From: Pelagibacteraceae bacterium
Lineage (GTDB): Bacteria > Pseudomonadota > Alphaproteobacteria > HIMB59 > GCA-002718135
Reading direction: 5' to 3'
NCBI GenBank assembly: GCA_017639935.1
Contig: JAGFWP010000038.1
Coordinates: 1 to 52,278, forward strand
DNA: 52,278 nt
In this document: one piece after another, positions 35,509 through 47,701 of the stretch
How positions within the stretch are numbered: the stretch's first letter is position 1
Layout: each line of letters opens with the position of its first letter
Position numbers and translations under genes: made by a program
Notes under the pieces: generated by a model
Databases searched by the model: none
What the model saw: the letters and a program-made list of their open reading frames with translations, nothing else
Told to the model about the DNA's origin: nothing

Positions 35509-36906
35509 TTAGATATGAATTGCTCTTCCATCAGCATTTAGAGCAGATTCTTTTACAGCTTCACTTGTTGTCGGATGTGCATGACAAATTCTAGCAATGT
35601 CTTCTGCACTTCCACCAAATTCCATTGCGGTGACTATTTCAGCAATTAATTGTCCTGCATCATGACCAATTATATGAGCGCCTAAAATCGAATCTGTTTT
35701 TTTATCAACCAATATTTTAACAAACCCTTCCGTAGCAGATGTGGTAAGGGCACGACCATTCGCCATAAAAGGAAACTTTCCCACTTTATATTCTGTTTTG
35801 GATTCTTTAAGCTGTTCTTCTGTTTTGCCGACAGAGGCCACTTCAGGATTGGTATATACAATCGCAGGCATGGTATCATAATTCATATGTGTTTTCTGTC
35901 CATTAATGATCTCTACGCATGCTATTCCTTCCTCCTCCGCCTTATGCGCTAACATAGGTCCTGGCACAACATCGCCAATTGCGTAAATGCCGTCAACATT
36001 TGTTTTAAATCGATGATCAACTTCAATGGCTTTTTGTTCATTTAGTTTAATGCCAATTTTTTCAAGATTTAATCCTTGTGTGTTGGGCTTTCTTCCAACT
36101 GACATTAAAACAATATTATATTTTTCTTTTATTTGTTTTTTGTCTTTTGTTAATTCCATTGTTACTTCAACATCGCTTGTTCCAGGCTTGGTTGTTATAA
36201 CCTTGTGAGACAATTTAAATTCTAATCCTTGTTTTTGTAATGATTTCATAAATTGTGCTGCGATTTCAGCGTCCATAGTTGGCACAATTTGATCTAGTGC
36301 TTCTACAACAGTCACTTTTGTTCCAAGTCTTGACCATACCGATCCCATCTCCAAACCGATATATCCTCCTCCTATTACCAACATTGTTTTGGGCACCGAA
36401 GATAAGGATAGGGCGCCTGTTGATGTTACAGTACTTTTTTCATCAATAGGTATGCTTGGTATGGCAATCGAAGAGGAGCCGGTAGCAATAATAAAATTTT
36501 TTGCCGACAGTTTTGATTCTTTAGAAGATTTAACTTTGATATTTTGTTCATCAACAAAAGAAGCGGTTCCATTTATGTGCGTAATTTTGTTTTTTTTGAA
36601 TAAAAACCCAATGCCGGCGGTTAATTGTTTTACTATTTTTTCCTTTCGTTGCATTAATTTTGCAAGATCCAATTCAACTTTTCCAATTTTAATGCCATGG
36701 TCCTCCGTCTGATGCAAAAGTTCAGCATACTTCTCAGAGGAATATAACAACGCCTTGGAGGGGATGCATCCAACATTCAAGCACGTGCCTCCCAAAGTTG
36801 CCTCTTTTTCAACACACGCCACCTTCATGCCAAGTTGAGCGGCACGAATTGCGGCAACATAGCCTCCTGGACCAGCGCCAATGATGATTAAATCATAATC
36901 GGCCAT
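35509..36906 (-). CDS. lpdA: Dihydrolipoamide dehydrogenase (E3)
   Basis: A 465-residue flavoprotein disulfide reductase, the E3 component that reoxidises lipoyl groups. FAD binding is IIGAGPGGYVAAIRAAQLG. The redox disulfide is in GGTCLNVGCIPSKALL (C42, C47). NAD binding is VIGGGYIGLEMGSVWSRLG, and the C-terminal catalytic His is in ICHAHPTTSEAVKES. It is the last gene of the TCA operon, overlapping sucB by 1 base, so it serves at least the 2-oxoglutarate dehydrogenase complex. Confidence 0.97.
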   Translation of the reverse strand: MADYDLIIIGAGPGGYVAAIRAAQLGMKVACVEKEATLGGTCLNVGCIPSKALLYSSEKYAELLHQTEDHGIKIGKVELDLAKLMQRKEKIVKQLTAGIGFLFKKNKITHINGTASFVDEQNIKVKSSKESKLSAKNFIIATGSSSIAIPSIPIDEKSTVTSTGALSLSSVPKTMLVIGGGYIGLEMGSVWSRLGTKVTVVEALDQIVPTMDAEIAAQFMKSLQKQGLEFKLSHKVITTKPGTSDVEVTMELTKDKKQIKEKYNIVLMSVGRKPNTQGLNLEKIGIKLNEQKAIEVDHRFKTNVDGIYAIGDVVPGPMLAHKAEEEGIACVEIINGQKTHMNYDTMPAIVYTNPEVASVGKTEEQLKESKTEYKVGKFPFMANGRALTTSATEGFVKILVDKKTDSILGAHIIGHDAGQLIAEIVTAMEFGGSAEDIARICHAHPTTSEAVKESALNADGRAIHI

Positions 36907-38102
36907 TAAATACCAAGTATTGTTTTAGAGGGATTTTCTAAAAATTCTTTTATTTTAATTAAAAAACCAACACTCTCTTTACCGTCAACAATGCGGTGAT
37001 CATAACTGAAGGCTAAATACATCATGGGACGAATAACAATTTCGTCCCCCAGCACAATCGCTCTTTTTACAATGTTGTGCATCCCCAAGATCCCGGATTG
37101 AGGGGGGTTAATTATAGGGGTGCTCAATAACGATCCGTATACGCCGCCATTGGAAATGGTAAATGTTCCGCCTGACAAATCATCAATTGTCAGAGTTCCC
37201 TTTTTGGCTTTAGAGCTTAATTCAACAATCTGTCTTTCTATTTCGTCAAAAGTCATTTGATCAGCGTTCTTCAAAACAGGAACAACAAGACCTTTTTCGG
37301 TTCCCACGGCAATGCCGATATCAAAATGATTTTTATAAACAATGGTGTCATCACGAATTTCTGCATTTACCGCTGAATATTCTTGAAGAGCCATAACGCT
37401 TGCTTTTATAAAAAAAGACATGAATCCCAATTTAACTCCATAGCGCTTCATAAAATCTTCTTTTTTTGATTCTCTAACTTCAATGATCTCTGACATATCA
37501 ACTTCATTAAATGTTGTCAGAATAGCAGCGGTGTTCTGCGCTTCTTTCAATCTGGTTGCAATGGTGCGTCTAATTTTAGACATTGGAACAATTTCTTCTT
37601 GTTCTTCTTTTGACTCTTTATTATTATCGGATTGATTTTGCATATGCTCCATAACATCAGCTTTTGTCAACCTTCCATCATCGCGTGATGGTGTAATCTG
37701 ATCTGCAACTAAATTATTTTCTTCAAGTATTTTTTTTACAGAAGGAGAAAGTGTTAAGTTGCTTTCTAAATTATTTTTTGACTTTTCTTTCTTTTTCTCC
37801 TTCGGATCTTCTGCAATAATTTCTGGCTCAGATGCCTTTGTTTTACCAGAGGGTTTCGCCCTGTTAGAATCATCTATGAGACCAAGCACACCGCCAATAC
37901 TTATATCCTTACCCTCTTGTGCCTTTATTTCTGATAAAACACCAGCGCTCGGAGCTGAAACTTCTACGGTTATTTTATCAGTTTCGATTTCAACTAAAGG
38001 TTCATCTTCCTCAAAAGATTCACCAACCTTTTTTAGCCATTTTGATACAGTGGCCTCCGTGATGGATTCCCCCAATGTTGGAACTTTTAATTCAACAGAC
38101 AT
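36906..38102 (-). CDS. sucB: Dihydrolipoyl succinyltransferase (2-oxoglutarate dehydrogenase E2)
   Basis: A 398-residue E2. One lipoyl domain occupies residues 1-76, with the lipoyl lysine in EIETDKITVEVSAP. A Lys/Glu-rich linker, a peripheral subunit-binding domain (SPSVKKILEENNLVADQITPSRDDGRLTKADV) and the catalytic domain follow, ending in AFSYDHRIVDGKESVGFL with the active His and Asp. It transfers the succinyl group to CoA. It lies 33 bases after sucA and overlaps lpdA by one base. Confidence 0.97.
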   Translation of the reverse strand: MSVELKVPTLGESITEATVSKWLKKVGESFEEDEPLVEIETDKITVEVSAPSAGVLSEIKAQEGKDISIGGVLGLIDDSNRAKPSGKTKASEPEIIAEDPKEKKKEKSKNNLESNLTLSPSVKKILEENNLVADQITPSRDDGRLTKADVMEHMQNQSDNNKESKEEQEEIVPMSKIRRTIATRLKEAQNTAAILTTFNEVDMSEIIEVRESKKEDFMKRYGVKLGFMSFFIKASVMALQEYSAVNAEIRDDTIVYKNHFDIGIAVGTEKGLVVPVLKNADQMTFDEIERQIVELSSKAKKGTLTIDDLSGGTFTISNGGVYGSLLSTPIINPPQSGILGMHNIVKRAIVLGDEIVIRPMMYLAFSYDHRIVDGKESVGFLIKIKEFLENPSKTILGI

Positions 38103-38135
38103 TTTGATTAAATCTTATTTATCACTTTAAGAGGG

Positions 38136-41036
38136 TTATTCAATTGGGAGTTTATATTTAACTAGTGAAACGCCTTCCCACATATCTTCAATTTCTTTTT
38201 TATTCGCCTCCACGGCCAATCGCAAAATATTTTTTTGATTGGCTAAATGGCGCTCATAAACACCAGTTGCGGGAGAAGCTGCCGCTCTTCTTCCCACATA
38301 AAGTAATTTTTTCTGTTTCATGTTTATGTCCTTCATCACGCTTTCTATGCGTCTTTTGACAAAACCATAAGCTCCCATATTTTTTGGCTCTTCCTGGCAC
38401 CAAAAAATTTCACAGTCGACAAATCGTTTTAATTCCTTAGAAAAAACATCGTATGGAAAAGGGTATATCTGCTCCAGTCGAAGAATAAAAACATTTTGTT
38501 TCTGCAGTTGCTGAATATGCTCCTGAAGTTCAAAATACAGTTTTCCTGAACAAAGAAGAATTCGGCTTATCTTTTCCTCCTCTTTTTTTGTTATTTCATC
38601 TCTGAGTATGCGATGAAAAGATGAGTCATTAAGAAAATCCTCAATAGGTGAAACATTATTTTTATGACGCAATGTTGATTTTGGAGTTAAAAGAATGAGA
38701 GGTTTGCGAAAATCACGATGCAGTTGTCTTCGGAGAATATGAAAATAATTTGCGGGACTTGTGCAATTGGCAACTTGCATATTGTCTTCAGCACACATCT
38801 GTAAAAATCTCTCTATTCGAGAACTTGTATGCTCCGGGCCTTGACCTTCATTACCATGGGGAAGAAACATTGTAAGACCTGACATGCGAAGCCATTTTCT
38901 CTCTCCAGTAGTAATAAACTGATCTATGATTGTTTGTGCATTATTGGCAAAATCACCGAATTGTGATTCCCAAATGACAAGAGTGTTTGGGTCTACTTGC
39001 GAATACCCATATTCAAAACCTAAAACACCAAATTCAGATAAAAAACTGTCTACAATTTCAAAACGGCCTTGTTGTTTATTAAAATGACGCAAGGGAACAA
39101 ACCGTTTCTCGTTAATCTGATCATATAAAACAGCGTGTCGCTGACTAAAGGTTCCCCGACCCGAGTCTTGACCTGAAAGCCTCACATTGTATCCTTCATC
39201 TAATAATGTTGCAAATGCCAATGACTCAGCTGTCGACCAATCAATGGCTTGACCATCTTTGATAGAATTACACCTGTCATTTAAGATTTTTTTAACTCTT
39301 TTATGCGCATTAAAATCTTCAGGAATTTTATGAATAAGATCAGCTATGTTTAGCAATTTATCCTTTTGAACAGATGTTTTTCCCTTCCTAATATCAAAAG
39401 ATGCGATTGATAAACCTTCCCAATTTTCATCAAGCCAGTCAGCTTTGTTTGGTTTGTAGGATTTAGCAGATTCAAATTCATTGTTCAAAAATTGTTTAAA
39501 ATCTTTTTGCATTTTACTTGCTTCATCAGCGCTTAAAATTTTATCTTTAATTAATTTTTTTTCATAAATTTTTAATGTTGTTGGATGTTGTTTTATTGCT
39601 TTATACATGAGAGGTTGTGTAAACATTGGTTCATCAGCTTCATTATGACCAGAACGACGATAACAAAACATGTCTACGACAACATCGACTTTAAATATAT
39701 TTCGAAACTCTGCGGCCAGCCGGCAAACATGGACAACGGCTTCTGGATTATCTCCGTTTACATGAAAAATTGGAGCCTGAACCATTTTTGCGATTTCTGT
39801 GCAATAAGGTGCTGATCGTCCGAATTGAGGTGTTGTTGTGAATCCGATTTGATTATTAATAACAAAATGAATAGTTCCTCCGGTACGAAATCCTACGAGT
39901 TGGGACATAGCAAATGTTTCTGCAACAACTCCTTGTCCTGCCAATGCTGCGTCTCCATGAATTAAAAGACCTACAACTTTTTCATTTTTTTTATCCTTAA
40001 GTTGTGTTTGTTTTGCCCTAACTCTTCCTATCACTACAGGATTCACTGCTTCTAGATGTGATGGATTAGGGGTTAGGGATAAATGAATTTTTTTGCCTTC
40101 AAACTCTCTATCGCTTGATACACCTAAATGATATTTCACATCTCCCGATCCAAGCACCTCGTTGGGATCATTTTGATTTCCGTGGAATTTTGATAAAATT
40201 CCCTTGTAGGGCATGCCTAAAACTGTAGAGAGAAGTGTTAATCTGCCCCTGTGAGCGGTACCAATACAAATATCTTCTATGTCCGCAAGGCAAGACTGTT
40301 TTACTATTTGCTCAATTCCGGGAAGCATGGATTCCCCGCCTTCAATTCCATAACGTTTAGTTCCAAGAAACTTTTTGTTTAAATACTGTTCAAACAATTC
40401 AGATTCTAATAAGCGTTTGAAGATGGCTTTTTTTCCTTCTTTGGTAAAAATCGTTTTGTTGCGTACTTCTTCGATCCTCTCTTGCACCCACGTCTTTTGT
40501 TCAGGCGATTCCATGTGTAAAAACTCCACACCTATTGAAGATGAGTATGTTTCCTTAAGAATTTTAATAATTTCTTTTAAGGTTGCTCTATCTAATCCAA
40601 GACTGCCATCTATAAAAATTTCCTTATCCAAATCATTATCAGTTAATCCATATGATTTATAATCCAACTCATAATGATAATCTTTCTTTGCAATATTTAA
40701 GGGATCAAGATTGGCAATAAAATGTCCATTGATACGATATGCTCTGATTAAACGAAGTGCCCTTATGGAATCCAGTGTTGATGCTTTAAATGAATCATCA
40801 TCGATGTTTGAAACAGCCTTGGTAGTTTTATTATATGAAATGTCATCAATTATATTTGATGGTCTTTTTTTCCATTCCGGCCCACCAAAATCTCCAAGAA
40901 CTGAGATATCATCTTCGTTTAAGGAATTAAAAAAACTTCCCCAACTCTTATCAACTGAATTGGGATCTTGACGATACTTGAAAAATAGCTCGGCAACATA
41001 GGGCGCGTTTGCGCTGTTAAGAAAGCTGTCTTTCAT
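38136..41036 (-). CDS. sucA: 2-oxoglutarate dehydrogenase E1
   Basis: A thiamine-diphosphate decarboxylase of about 966 residues with this start. The family begins with a short peptide that engages E2, matched here by MKDSFLNSANAPYVAELFFKY. The frame is open 11 codons further, to an ATG at 41069, which is the alternative. Key blocks are CIGTAHRGRLTLLSTVLG, HGDAALAGQGVVAETFAMSQ (metal and TPP site), NNQIGFTT, SGQDSGRGTFSQRHAVLYDQ and PHGNEGQGPEHTSSRIERFLQ. It forms the E1 of the complex with sucB and lpdA on the same operon. The gap to sucD is 48 bases (15 with the longer start). Confidence 0.95.
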   Translation of the reverse strand: MKDSFLNSANAPYVAELFFKYRQDPNSVDKSWGSFFNSLNEDDISVLGDFGGPEWKKRPSNIIDDISYNKTTKAVSNIDDDSFKASTLDSIRALRLIRAYRINGHFIANLDPLNIAKKDYHYELDYKSYGLTDNDLDKEIFIDGSLGLDRATLKEIIKILKETYSSSIGVEFLHMESPEQKTWVQERIEEVRNKTIFTKEGKKAIFKRLLESELFEQYLNKKFLGTKRYGIEGGESMLPGIEQIVKQSCLADIEDICIGTAHRGRLTLLSTVLGMPYKGILSKFHGNQNDPNEVLGSGDVKYHLGVSSDREFEGKKIHLSLTPNPSHLEAVNPVVIGRVRAKQTQLKDKKNEKVVGLLIHGDAALAGQGVVAETFAMSQLVGFRTGGTIHFVINNQIGFTTTPQFGRSAPYCTEIAKMVQAPIFHVNGDNPEAVVHVCRLAAEFRNIFKVDVVVDMFCYRRSGHNEADEPMFTQPLMYKAIKQHPTTLKIYEKKLIKDKILSADEASKMQKDFKQFLNNEFESAKSYKPNKADWLDENWEGLSIASFDIRKGKTSVQKDKLLNIADLIHKIPEDFNAHKRVKKILNDRCNSIKDGQAIDWSTAESLAFATLLDEGYNVRLSGQDSGRGTFSQRHAVLYDQINEKRFVPLRHFNKQQGRFEIVDSFLSEFGVLGFEYGYSQVDPNTLVIWESQFGDFANNAQTIIDQFITTGERKWLRMSGLTMFLPHGNEGQGPEHTSSRIERFLQMCAEDNMQVANCTSPANYFHILRRQLHRDFRKPLILLTPKSTLRHKNNVSPIEDFLNDSSFHRILRDEITKKEEEKISRILLCSGKLYFELQEHIQQLQKQNVFILRLEQIYPFPYDVFSKELKRFVDCEIFWCQEEPKNMGAYGFVKRRIESVMKDINMKQKKLLYVGRRAAASPATGVYERHLANQKNILRLAVEANKKEIEDMWEGVSLVKYKLPIE

Positions 41037-41084
41037 TGTAAATTTGTCTATACACCCCTTTAATAACATTCATAGAGTTACATT

Positions 41085-41969
41085 TCAGCTATCTGAACTT
41101 TGCATTGCTTTCAACATAGTTTCACCCAGTTTTGCAGGAGAGGGGGCAATGTGAACTTCAGCTTTTCTTAAGGCGTCTATTTTTGATTGAGCCGTCCCTT
41201 TGTTGCCTGATATAATTGCTCCCGCATGCCCCATTCTCTTGCCTTTTGGCGCAGAAAGTCCGGCAATAAATGCAGAAATAGGTTTTTTAATAGATGAAGA
41301 TTTAACAAATTCAGCAGCCGCTTCTTCAGCCGTCCCGCCAATCTCGCCAATCATTAAAATGCCTTTTGTTTCTTCATCTTTTAAAAATAAATCCAAACAA
41401 TCAATGAAGTTCATTCCTTGAATTGGATCTCCGCCAATTCCAATGCTTGTTGTTTGGCCTAGTCCAATTTGTGATGTTTGCCATATTGCCTCATATGTTA
41501 AGGTTCCTGACCTACTGACAATTCCTATTTTGCCTTTTTGATGAATAAAACCTGGCATAATCCCTATTTTGCATTCTTCAGGAGTAACTATGCCTGGACA
41601 ATTAGGGCCAATAAAAAAAGTTTTTTGTGCAATAACTCTTTTTTTTATTTCTATCATATCTAACACTGGTATTCCCTCTGTAATGCAGGTGATAATTTTT
41701 ACATTTGCATCAAGGGCTTCGTGAACTGCTTTAGTTGCAAATTTTGCTGGTACATAAATAACACTTGCGTCAGCGTGGGTTGTTTCAATAGCTTCTTGCA
41801 CTGTATTAAATACAGGAAGGTTTAAATGAGTATTACCGCCTTTGCCCGGTGTAACGCCTCCGACCATTTTGGTTCCATATTCAATTGCCTGCTGAGAATG
41901 AAATGTTCCCTGTCCTCCTGTAAAACCTTGGCATATGACTTTTGTGTTTTTATCTATAATAATGGACAT
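41085..41969 (-). CDS. sucD: Succinyl-CoA synthetase alpha subunit
   Basis: A 294-residue alpha subunit. The CoA-binding Rossmann domain opens with [56 protein letters not shown] follows. The phosphorylated histidine lies in [13 protein letters not shown]. With sucC it makes ATP or GTP from succinyl-CoA. It starts 2 bases after the sucC stop and precedes sucA, the canonical alphaproteobacterial order. Confidence 0.97.
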   Translation of the reverse strand: MSIIIDKNTKVICQGFTGGQGTFHSQQAIEYGTKMVGGVTPGKGGNTHLNLPVFNTVQEAIETTHADASVIYVPAKFATKAVHEALDANVKIITCITEGIPVLDMIEIKKRVIAQKTFFIGPNCPGIVTPEECKIGIMPGFIHQKGKIGIVSRSGTLTYEAIWQTSQIGLGQTTSIGIGGDPIQGMNFIDCLDLFLKDEETKGILMIGEIGGTAEEAAAEFVKSSSIKKPISAFIAGLSAPKGKRMGHAGAIISGNKGTAQSKIDALRKAEVHIAPSPAKLGETMLKAMQSSDS

Positions 41970-41971
41970 CG

Positions 41972-43156
41972 CTATTGCGCCAACTCGACCGCTTTTTTTG
42001 CAGCTTCTGTTAAATCATCAATTGAAATTACGTCAGAGGATGATTGATTAATAATATCTCTTCCTTGTGCTGCATTGGTTCCTTGAAAGCGCACTACTAT
42101 TGGCAATGTAAAATTCAATTCTTTAATTGCTTCAACAATACCGCTTGCGATCATATCACAGCGAATTATTCCTCCAAAAATATTTATTAGAACAGATCGT
42201 ACATTCGTATCTGACTGGATAATCTTAAATCCTTTTATCGCTCTTTCTTTATTTGCTGTGCCACCCAAATCCAAAAAATTAGCTGGCTCTTCTTCAAATT
42301 GTTTTATAATGTCCATTGTGGCCATTGCCAAACCAGCGCCATTAACCATACATCCAATAGAGCCGTCCAGTTTTACATAACTCATATCATTTTGAGATGC
42401 CTCATATTCAAGTGGATTCTCCTCAGATATATCTTTTAAATTCCCCAATTCGGGATGGCGGAATAATGCATTGTCATCCAATATCACTTTTGCATCCAAT
42501 AACACAAAATTGCCTTGACTATTTAAAACCAATGGATTGATTTCAATGGTGGAGGCATCTAAGGATTTAAATGCTTTTACAAGTTTTTTTGAAATTGATG
42601 AAAGTTCTTCAAATTGTGATGAATTGATTTCCAACTGCTTTTCCAAGTTTTTTGGCAAATTAATTTTTGTTAAATCTGGAAAGTGGGTTGTAAATATTTT
42701 TTCAGGGTTTTTTTCCGCAACATCCTCAATATTCATCCCCCCTGCTGCTGAAATCATCAACATTAACTGAGAATTAGTTCGATCGATGAGAAGACTTAAA
42801 TAAAATTCTTTTTCAATTTTGCATTCTTCTTCAATAAACAATCGATTAACCTTTTTTCCATCAGCACCTGTTTGTTTGGTGACAAGAATATTTCCTAGCA
42901 TTGAGTTTGCTATAACAGGCACTTGTGCCTTATCTTGAATTACCTGAACACCGCCTTTGTCATTAAAAGGTTTCTGGAAATATCCAGCGCCTCTTCCTCC
43001 CGCGTGTATTTGCGACTTAACTATCCACGGAGGGCCTGAAAGATCGCTGAGATCTTTTTCAATTGTTTTCAGATTATTAACATAAGCCTTGCCTTTTAAT
43101 AAGGGAAGGCCAAATTGTTGTAGGAGTTTCTTTGCTTGATACTCATGTAAATTCAT
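41972..43156 (-). CDS. sucC: Succinyl-CoA synthetase beta subunit
   Basis: A 394-residue ATP-grasp beta subunit. [46 protein letters not shown] and [17 protein letters not shown] mark the nucleotide domain. [20 protein letters not shown] and [11 protein letters not shown] mark the succinate/phosphate domain. The length is normal. It lies 7 bases after mdh and 2 bases before sucD. Confidence 0.97.
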   Translation of the reverse strand: MNLHEYQAKKLLQQFGLPLLKGKAYVNNLKTIEKDLSDLSGPPWIVKSQIHAGGRGAGYFQKPFNDKGGVQVIQDKAQVPVIANSMLGNILVTKQTGADGKKVNRLFIEEECKIEKEFYLSLLIDRTNSQLMLMISAAGGMNIEDVAEKNPEKIFTTHFPDLTKINLPKNLEKQLEINSSQFEELSSISKKLVKAFKSLDASTIEINPLVLNSQGNFVLLDAKVILDDNALFRHPELGNLKDISEENPLEYEASQNDMSYVKLDGSIGCMVNGAGLAMATMDIIKQFEEEPANFLDLGGTANKERAIKGFKIIQSDTNVRSVLINIFGGIIRCDMIASGIVEAIKELNFTLPIVVRFQGTNAAQGRDIINQSSSDVISIDDLTEAAKKAVELAQ

Positions 43157-43163
43157 TACTAGA

Positions 43164-44138
<975 letters not shown>

Positions 44139-44936
44139 TTATTTTTGCCTAACAATAGACTTCTTAATTTCAGCAATCTCTTTTGCTGGATTCAATCCTT
44201 TTGGACACGAGTATGTACAATTCATAATTGAATGACACCTGAACAATTTCATTGAGTCATTGATTTCCTTAAGACGCTGTTTTGTTCTTCCATCTCGTGA
44301 ATCGTTTATCCATCGTGAAGCTTGCAGCAGCACTGCGGGACCAAGATATTTATCGCCATTCCACCAGTAACTTGGACATGAAGTGGTGCAGCAAAAACAT
44401 AGTACGCATTCCCATTTGCCATCCAGTTTTAACCTATCTTTTGGATATTGATTTTTTTCCGATATTTTTTTTGATTTAGATGCATTTTGATCTTTTTCGT
44501 TTCTTTCTATCCAAGGTTTAATGGATTCAAGTTGCTTATATGCTTGATTAAGATCAGGGACCAAGTCTTTAATAATCCTCATATGGGGTAAGGGATAAAT
44601 TTTAATTTCATTCTTAACATCACTCATTGGTTTAAGGCATGCCAAGGTATTTACGCCATCAATATTCATAGCACATGAACCGCAAACACCTTCTCGACAT
44701 GATCTCCTGAATGTAAGCGTGGTGTCAATTTCATCTTTAATTTTCATTAGTGCATCCAACACCATAGGACCGCATTTTTTTTGGTCAATCTCAAACGTAT
44801 CCAGGCGTGGATTATCTTTTTTTTCAGGATCCCAGCGATAAATTTTTAGAATTTTTTTATCCCCTAAAGACGTTTTATTTTTATATGCACGACCTTTAAT
44901 AACTTTTGAATTTTGTGGTAATGTAAATTTAACCAT
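44139..44936 (-). CDS. sdhB: Succinate dehydrogenase iron-sulfur subunit
   Basis: A 265-residue SdhB. The [2Fe-2S] ligands are in [21 protein letters not shown]. The [4Fe-4S] and [3Fe-4S] ligands are in [16 protein letters not shown] and [25 protein letters not shown]. It carries electrons from the SdhA flavin to quinone at SdhCD on the inner face of the membrane. A charged, low-complexity insert ([16 protein letters not shown]) separates the two halves. It starts 5 bases after the sdhA stop. Confidence 0.97.
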   Translation of the reverse strand: MVKFTLPQNSKVIKGRAYKNKTSLGDKKILKIYRWDPEKKDNPRLDTFEIDQKKCGPMVLDALMKIKDEIDTTLTFRRSCREGVCGSCAMNIDGVNTLACLKPMSDVKNEIKIYPLPHMRIIKDLVPDLNQAYKQLESIKPWIERNEKDQNASKSKKISEKNQYPKDRLKLDGKWECVLCFCCTTSCPSYWWNGDKYLGPAVLLQASRWINDSRDGRTKQRLKEINDSMKLFRCHSIMNCTYSCPKGLNPAKEIAEIKKSIVRQK

Positions 44937-44941
44937 TAAAT

Positions 44942-46735
44942 CTAATACACTCTTTTCTTTGGTGGAATAGTCTGAACGTGATTGGTAAGCGTATTCATAT
45001 GAACTGGCCGATCCCCGAAGCGGATATTTCCGTCTTTACTCAACCACACTAGTGAGTGAGTCAGCCATTTTTCATCATCACGCTCAGGAAAATCTTCTCG
45101 CGCATGCGCCCCTCTGCTTTCTTTGCGATTTAACGCTGAATGAAGAGTTACTTTAGATTGCGCCATTAGGTTATTTAATTCCAATGCTTCCGTCAAATCT
45201 GTGTTAAAAATTAATGATTTGTCTCTAACCTCTAAATCGTTCATTGATGACTCTACTTCATTAAGTTTATTTATTCCTTTAAAGAGAAGTTCTTGCGTTC
45301 TAAAAACAGAGCAATTTTGTTGCATAATTTGCTGCATTGATAAACGAAGTTCCCCCGTTGTAAATCTTCCTGGATTATGACGTATATTATCAAAGCGATC
45401 CATAATTTCTTCTGTTATGTTTTTTTTCAAGTCAATTTTAGATGAGTTTGGTTTTACTTTTTCTTTTGCTGTCATACTGGCCGCTTTTCCAAAAACAACT
45501 AAATCAATTAATGAATTAGTGCCAAGTCTATTAGCTCCGTGAACTGATACACAAGCCCCTTCACCTACCGCCATTAAACCTTCACAAACATTTTCAGGAT
45601 TTTCTTTCGTAGGGCATAGAACCTCTGTTCGATAATTTGTTGGAATACCTCCCATATTATAATGAACAGTTGGAATAACTGGTATCGGCTCTTTTGTTAC
45701 ATCTACACCAGCAAAAATTTTAGCTGTTTCCGCAATGCCAGGCAATCTTTTTTGAAGAATGTTTTTTTCAATGTGTTCAAGATGCAGCAATGCGTGATCC
45801 GCCTTATTGCCACAACCACGTTTTTCATTAACTTCAATTGTAATAGCTCTGCTCACTACATCACGTGAAGCCAAATCTTTTGCATTTGGAGCATATCTTT
45901 CCATAAAACGTTCGCCTTTGCTGTTTGTAAGATATCCTCCTTCACCTCTTGCGCCTTCTGTAATTAACATTCCGGCTCCATAAACTCCTGTTGGGTGAAA
46001 TTGAATAAACTCCATATCTGACAGTGGCAAATCTTGTCGAAGCACCATGGCACTACCATCACCTGTACAAATATGGGCACTTGTTGAAGAAAAATAAGCC
46101 CTGCCGTATCCGCCTGTTGCTAAAATAGTTTGATGAGATAAAAAACGATGAATGCTTCCATCTTCAAGACACCATGCAACAACGCCGCAGCATACATCAT
46201 TTGTATCCATTAACAAATCAAGAACAAAATATTCAATAAAAAATTCAACATTGTTTTTTAGAGATTGCTGATAAAGTGTGTGAAGAAGTGCGTGTCCAGT
46301 CCTATCCGCGGCTGCACAAGCTCGCATTGCAGGTGATCCTTCTCCATTTTTTGTTAAATGGCCTCCAAACGGTCTTTGATAAATTTTACCATCATCAGTT
46401 CTGCTGAATGGCATTCCATAATCCTCTAATTCAACTACTGCTTCTGGGGCGTTAGAGCATAAATATTCTATTGCATCTTGATCACCCAACCAATCTGATC
46501 CTTTAACAGTATCAAACATATGCCAGCGCCAGTTATCTTCTCCCATATTGCCTAGAGCAGCGCCAATTCCTCCTTGAGCAGCCACGGTATGACTTCTTGT
46601 TGGAAAAACTTTGGTAATGCAAGCTGCTTTCAAACCTGCCTCGGCGACTCCTAAAGTCGCTCGAAGTCCCGAACCTCCTGCGCCAATAACGATCACATCG
46701 TAGTGATGATCAATAATGTTATAAGATTTTTTCAT
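44942..46735 (-). CDS. sdhA: Succinate dehydrogenase flavoprotein subunit
   Basis: A 597-residue SdhA. FAD binding is [22 protein letters not shown]. The covalent-flavin histidine is in [20 protein letters not shown]. Substrate residues occur in [34 protein letters not shown] and [26 protein letters not shown], and the C-terminal arginine block is [15 protein letters not shown]. It oxidises succinate to fumarate. It is flanked by sdhD (5 bases) and sdhB (5 bases). Confidence 0.98.
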   Translation of the reverse strand: MKKSYNIIDHHYDVIVIGAGGSGLRATLGVAEAGLKAACITKVFPTRSHTVAAQGGIGAALGNMGEDNWRWHMFDTVKGSDWLGDQDAIEYLCSNAPEAVVELEDYGMPFSRTDDGKIYQRPFGGHLTKNGEGSPAMRACAAADRTGHALLHTLYQQSLKNNVEFFIEYFVLDLLMDTNDVCCGVVAWCLEDGSIHRFLSHQTILATGGYGRAYFSSTSAHICTGDGSAMVLRQDLPLSDMEFIQFHPTGVYGAGMLITEGARGEGGYLTNSKGERFMERYAPNAKDLASRDVVSRAITIEVNEKRGCGNKADHALLHLEHIEKNILQKRLPGIAETAKIFAGVDVTKEPIPVIPTVHYNMGGIPTNYRTEVLCPTKENPENVCEGLMAVGEGACVSVHGANRLGTNSLIDLVVFGKAASMTAKEKVKPNSSKIDLKKNITEEIMDRFDNIRHNPGRFTTGELRLSMQQIMQQNCSVFRTQELLFKGINKLNEVESSMNDLEVRDKSLIFNTDLTEALELNNLMAQSKVTLHSALNRKESRGAHAREDFPERDDEKWLTHSLVWLSKDGNIRFGDRPVHMNTLTNHVQTIPPKKRVY

Positions 46736-46740
46736 TTGTT

Positions 46741-47070
46741 TTAATTAATAATCATAACTATTGAAATCAGTGAAATAAAAATGGCTAAATAAAAAATTAT
46801 ATTAATTATTAAAATAAAAATTTTTTTTAATTTTTTTTTAGAAACATAATCTGTAATTATTGTTTCACATCCTAATCTTGCGTGTACTAACATTGAAATC
46901 ATCATCAATAAAAATAATGAACTGTTCAAATAAGAACTGAAAAAAAGAACTAAATCAGGGTAATTTAACTTACTAAATATTATGCAGTGATAAACAAACC
47001 AAAAAGTTAATGGGATTAACACAACAGAGGTGCTGCGTTGTCTTATCCACTTTGAAAGGTAACTATTCAT
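46741..47070 (-). CDS. sdhD: Succinate dehydrogenase membrane anchor SdhD
   Basis: A 109-residue, three-helix membrane anchor. [14 protein letters not shown]-like helix 2 ends in [14 protein letters not shown], the SdhD signature at the quinone/heme site; helix 1 and helix 3 ([25 protein letters not shown]) flank it. Sequence conservation is low outside that motif, as usual. Position between sdhC and sdhA confirms the call. Confidence 0.88.
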   Translation of the reverse strand: MNSYLSKWIRQRSTSVVLIPLTFWFVYHCIIFSKLNYPDLVLFFSSYLNSSLFLLMMISMLVHARLGCETIITDYVSKKKLKKIFILIINIIFYLAIFISLISIVMIIN

Positions 47071-47073
47071 TCT

Positions 47074-47445
47074 CTAGACTGCTATCCAAACAATAATTGT
47101 AGTTAAAAAAGTCAACAATATAACTAAATAACTTGAATTGTGGACAGTCTTTAACTTCATACCAATGCCAAAAGACCAAAAAAGATAGCGGACACCGTTA
47201 AACAAATGAAAAAAAACCCCGATTGTCCAAATAAATAAAATAATTTTAAAAATAAAAAAAGACGAGATTGTTTTATATATAAAAAAATAGTTTGGACCTA
47301 AGGCAAGAATTGCAATCCACAAAACAATGAAAATTGATCCAATGCTTAAAGCAAAACCTGTAAATCTATGAAATATTGAGAAAACCGCTGTAGGAATTTT
47401 TCTATGAATGCTTAGGTGTGGGGATAAGGGGCGATTTTCAGTCAT
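47074..47445 (-). CDS. sdhC: Succinate dehydrogenase cytochrome b556 subunit SdhC
   Basis: A 123-residue SdhC with three membrane helices. The N-terminus RPLSPHLSIHRKIPTAVFSIFHRFTG contains the conserved S-x-x-HR-x-TG quinone motif. H80 in VFFHLFNGVRYLFW aligns with the heme axial ligand; the second histidine of the usual HxxxGxRH is tyrosine here. It is the first gene of the TCA operon; the promoter must lie in the region beginning at 47446. Confidence 0.92.
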   Translation of the reverse strand: MTENRPLSPHLSIHRKIPTAVFSIFHRFTGFALSIGSIFIVLWIAILALGPNYFFIYKTISSFFIFKIILFIWTIGVFFHLFNGVRYLFWSFGIGMKLKTVHNSSYLVILLTFLTTIIVWIAV

Positions 47446-47701
47446 ATTGTGCTTTAATAATGCAATAACATAATATTTGGGTAATTTTTATTGAAGGATT
47501 GCATATAAAATTCATACCAATAGATTAACTGACTTATTTTACAAAATGTGCATAAACCTGTGGATAGACTGATTATTAGTATTAAATTAGCAAGTCATTA
47601 TCGGCTATTTTGATTAATTTGTAGTTTATCAGAAATAAACATATTTCAAGTTGATGTTAAAATTTGTTGAATTTTCATTGCTTTAGCAGTAATTTGAGTA
47701 A
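47446..47701. other. Gene-free region upstream of sdhC
   Basis: No frame with family resemblance occurs on either strand. It must carry the minus-strand promoter for sdhCDAB-mdh-sucCDAB-lpdA, but I see no convincing -35/-10 pair for that direction. The segment CTGTGGATAG near 47560 is one base off a DnaA box; it is single and unremarkable. The right-hand end holds the plus-strand promoter of the RNA candidate (47667-47695). Confidence 0.6.
47667..47695 (+). promoter_or_regulatory. Promoter for the candidate RNA at 47702
   Basis: TTGAAT (47667-47672) and TAATTT (47690-47695) are 17 bases apart, a sigma-70 layout with four or more matches in each hexamer. The expected start is 6-8 bases on, at 47701-47703, which coincides with the first base of the closing stem of the structured RNA. 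That coincidence supports both calls. Confidence 0.6.

Noticed and set aside
47550-47575. DnaA-box-like CTGTGGATAG, considered as a sign of a replication origin
   Set aside because: A single imperfect copy with no cluster, no dnaA, parAB or gidA nearby and no AT-rich unwinding repeat pattern.
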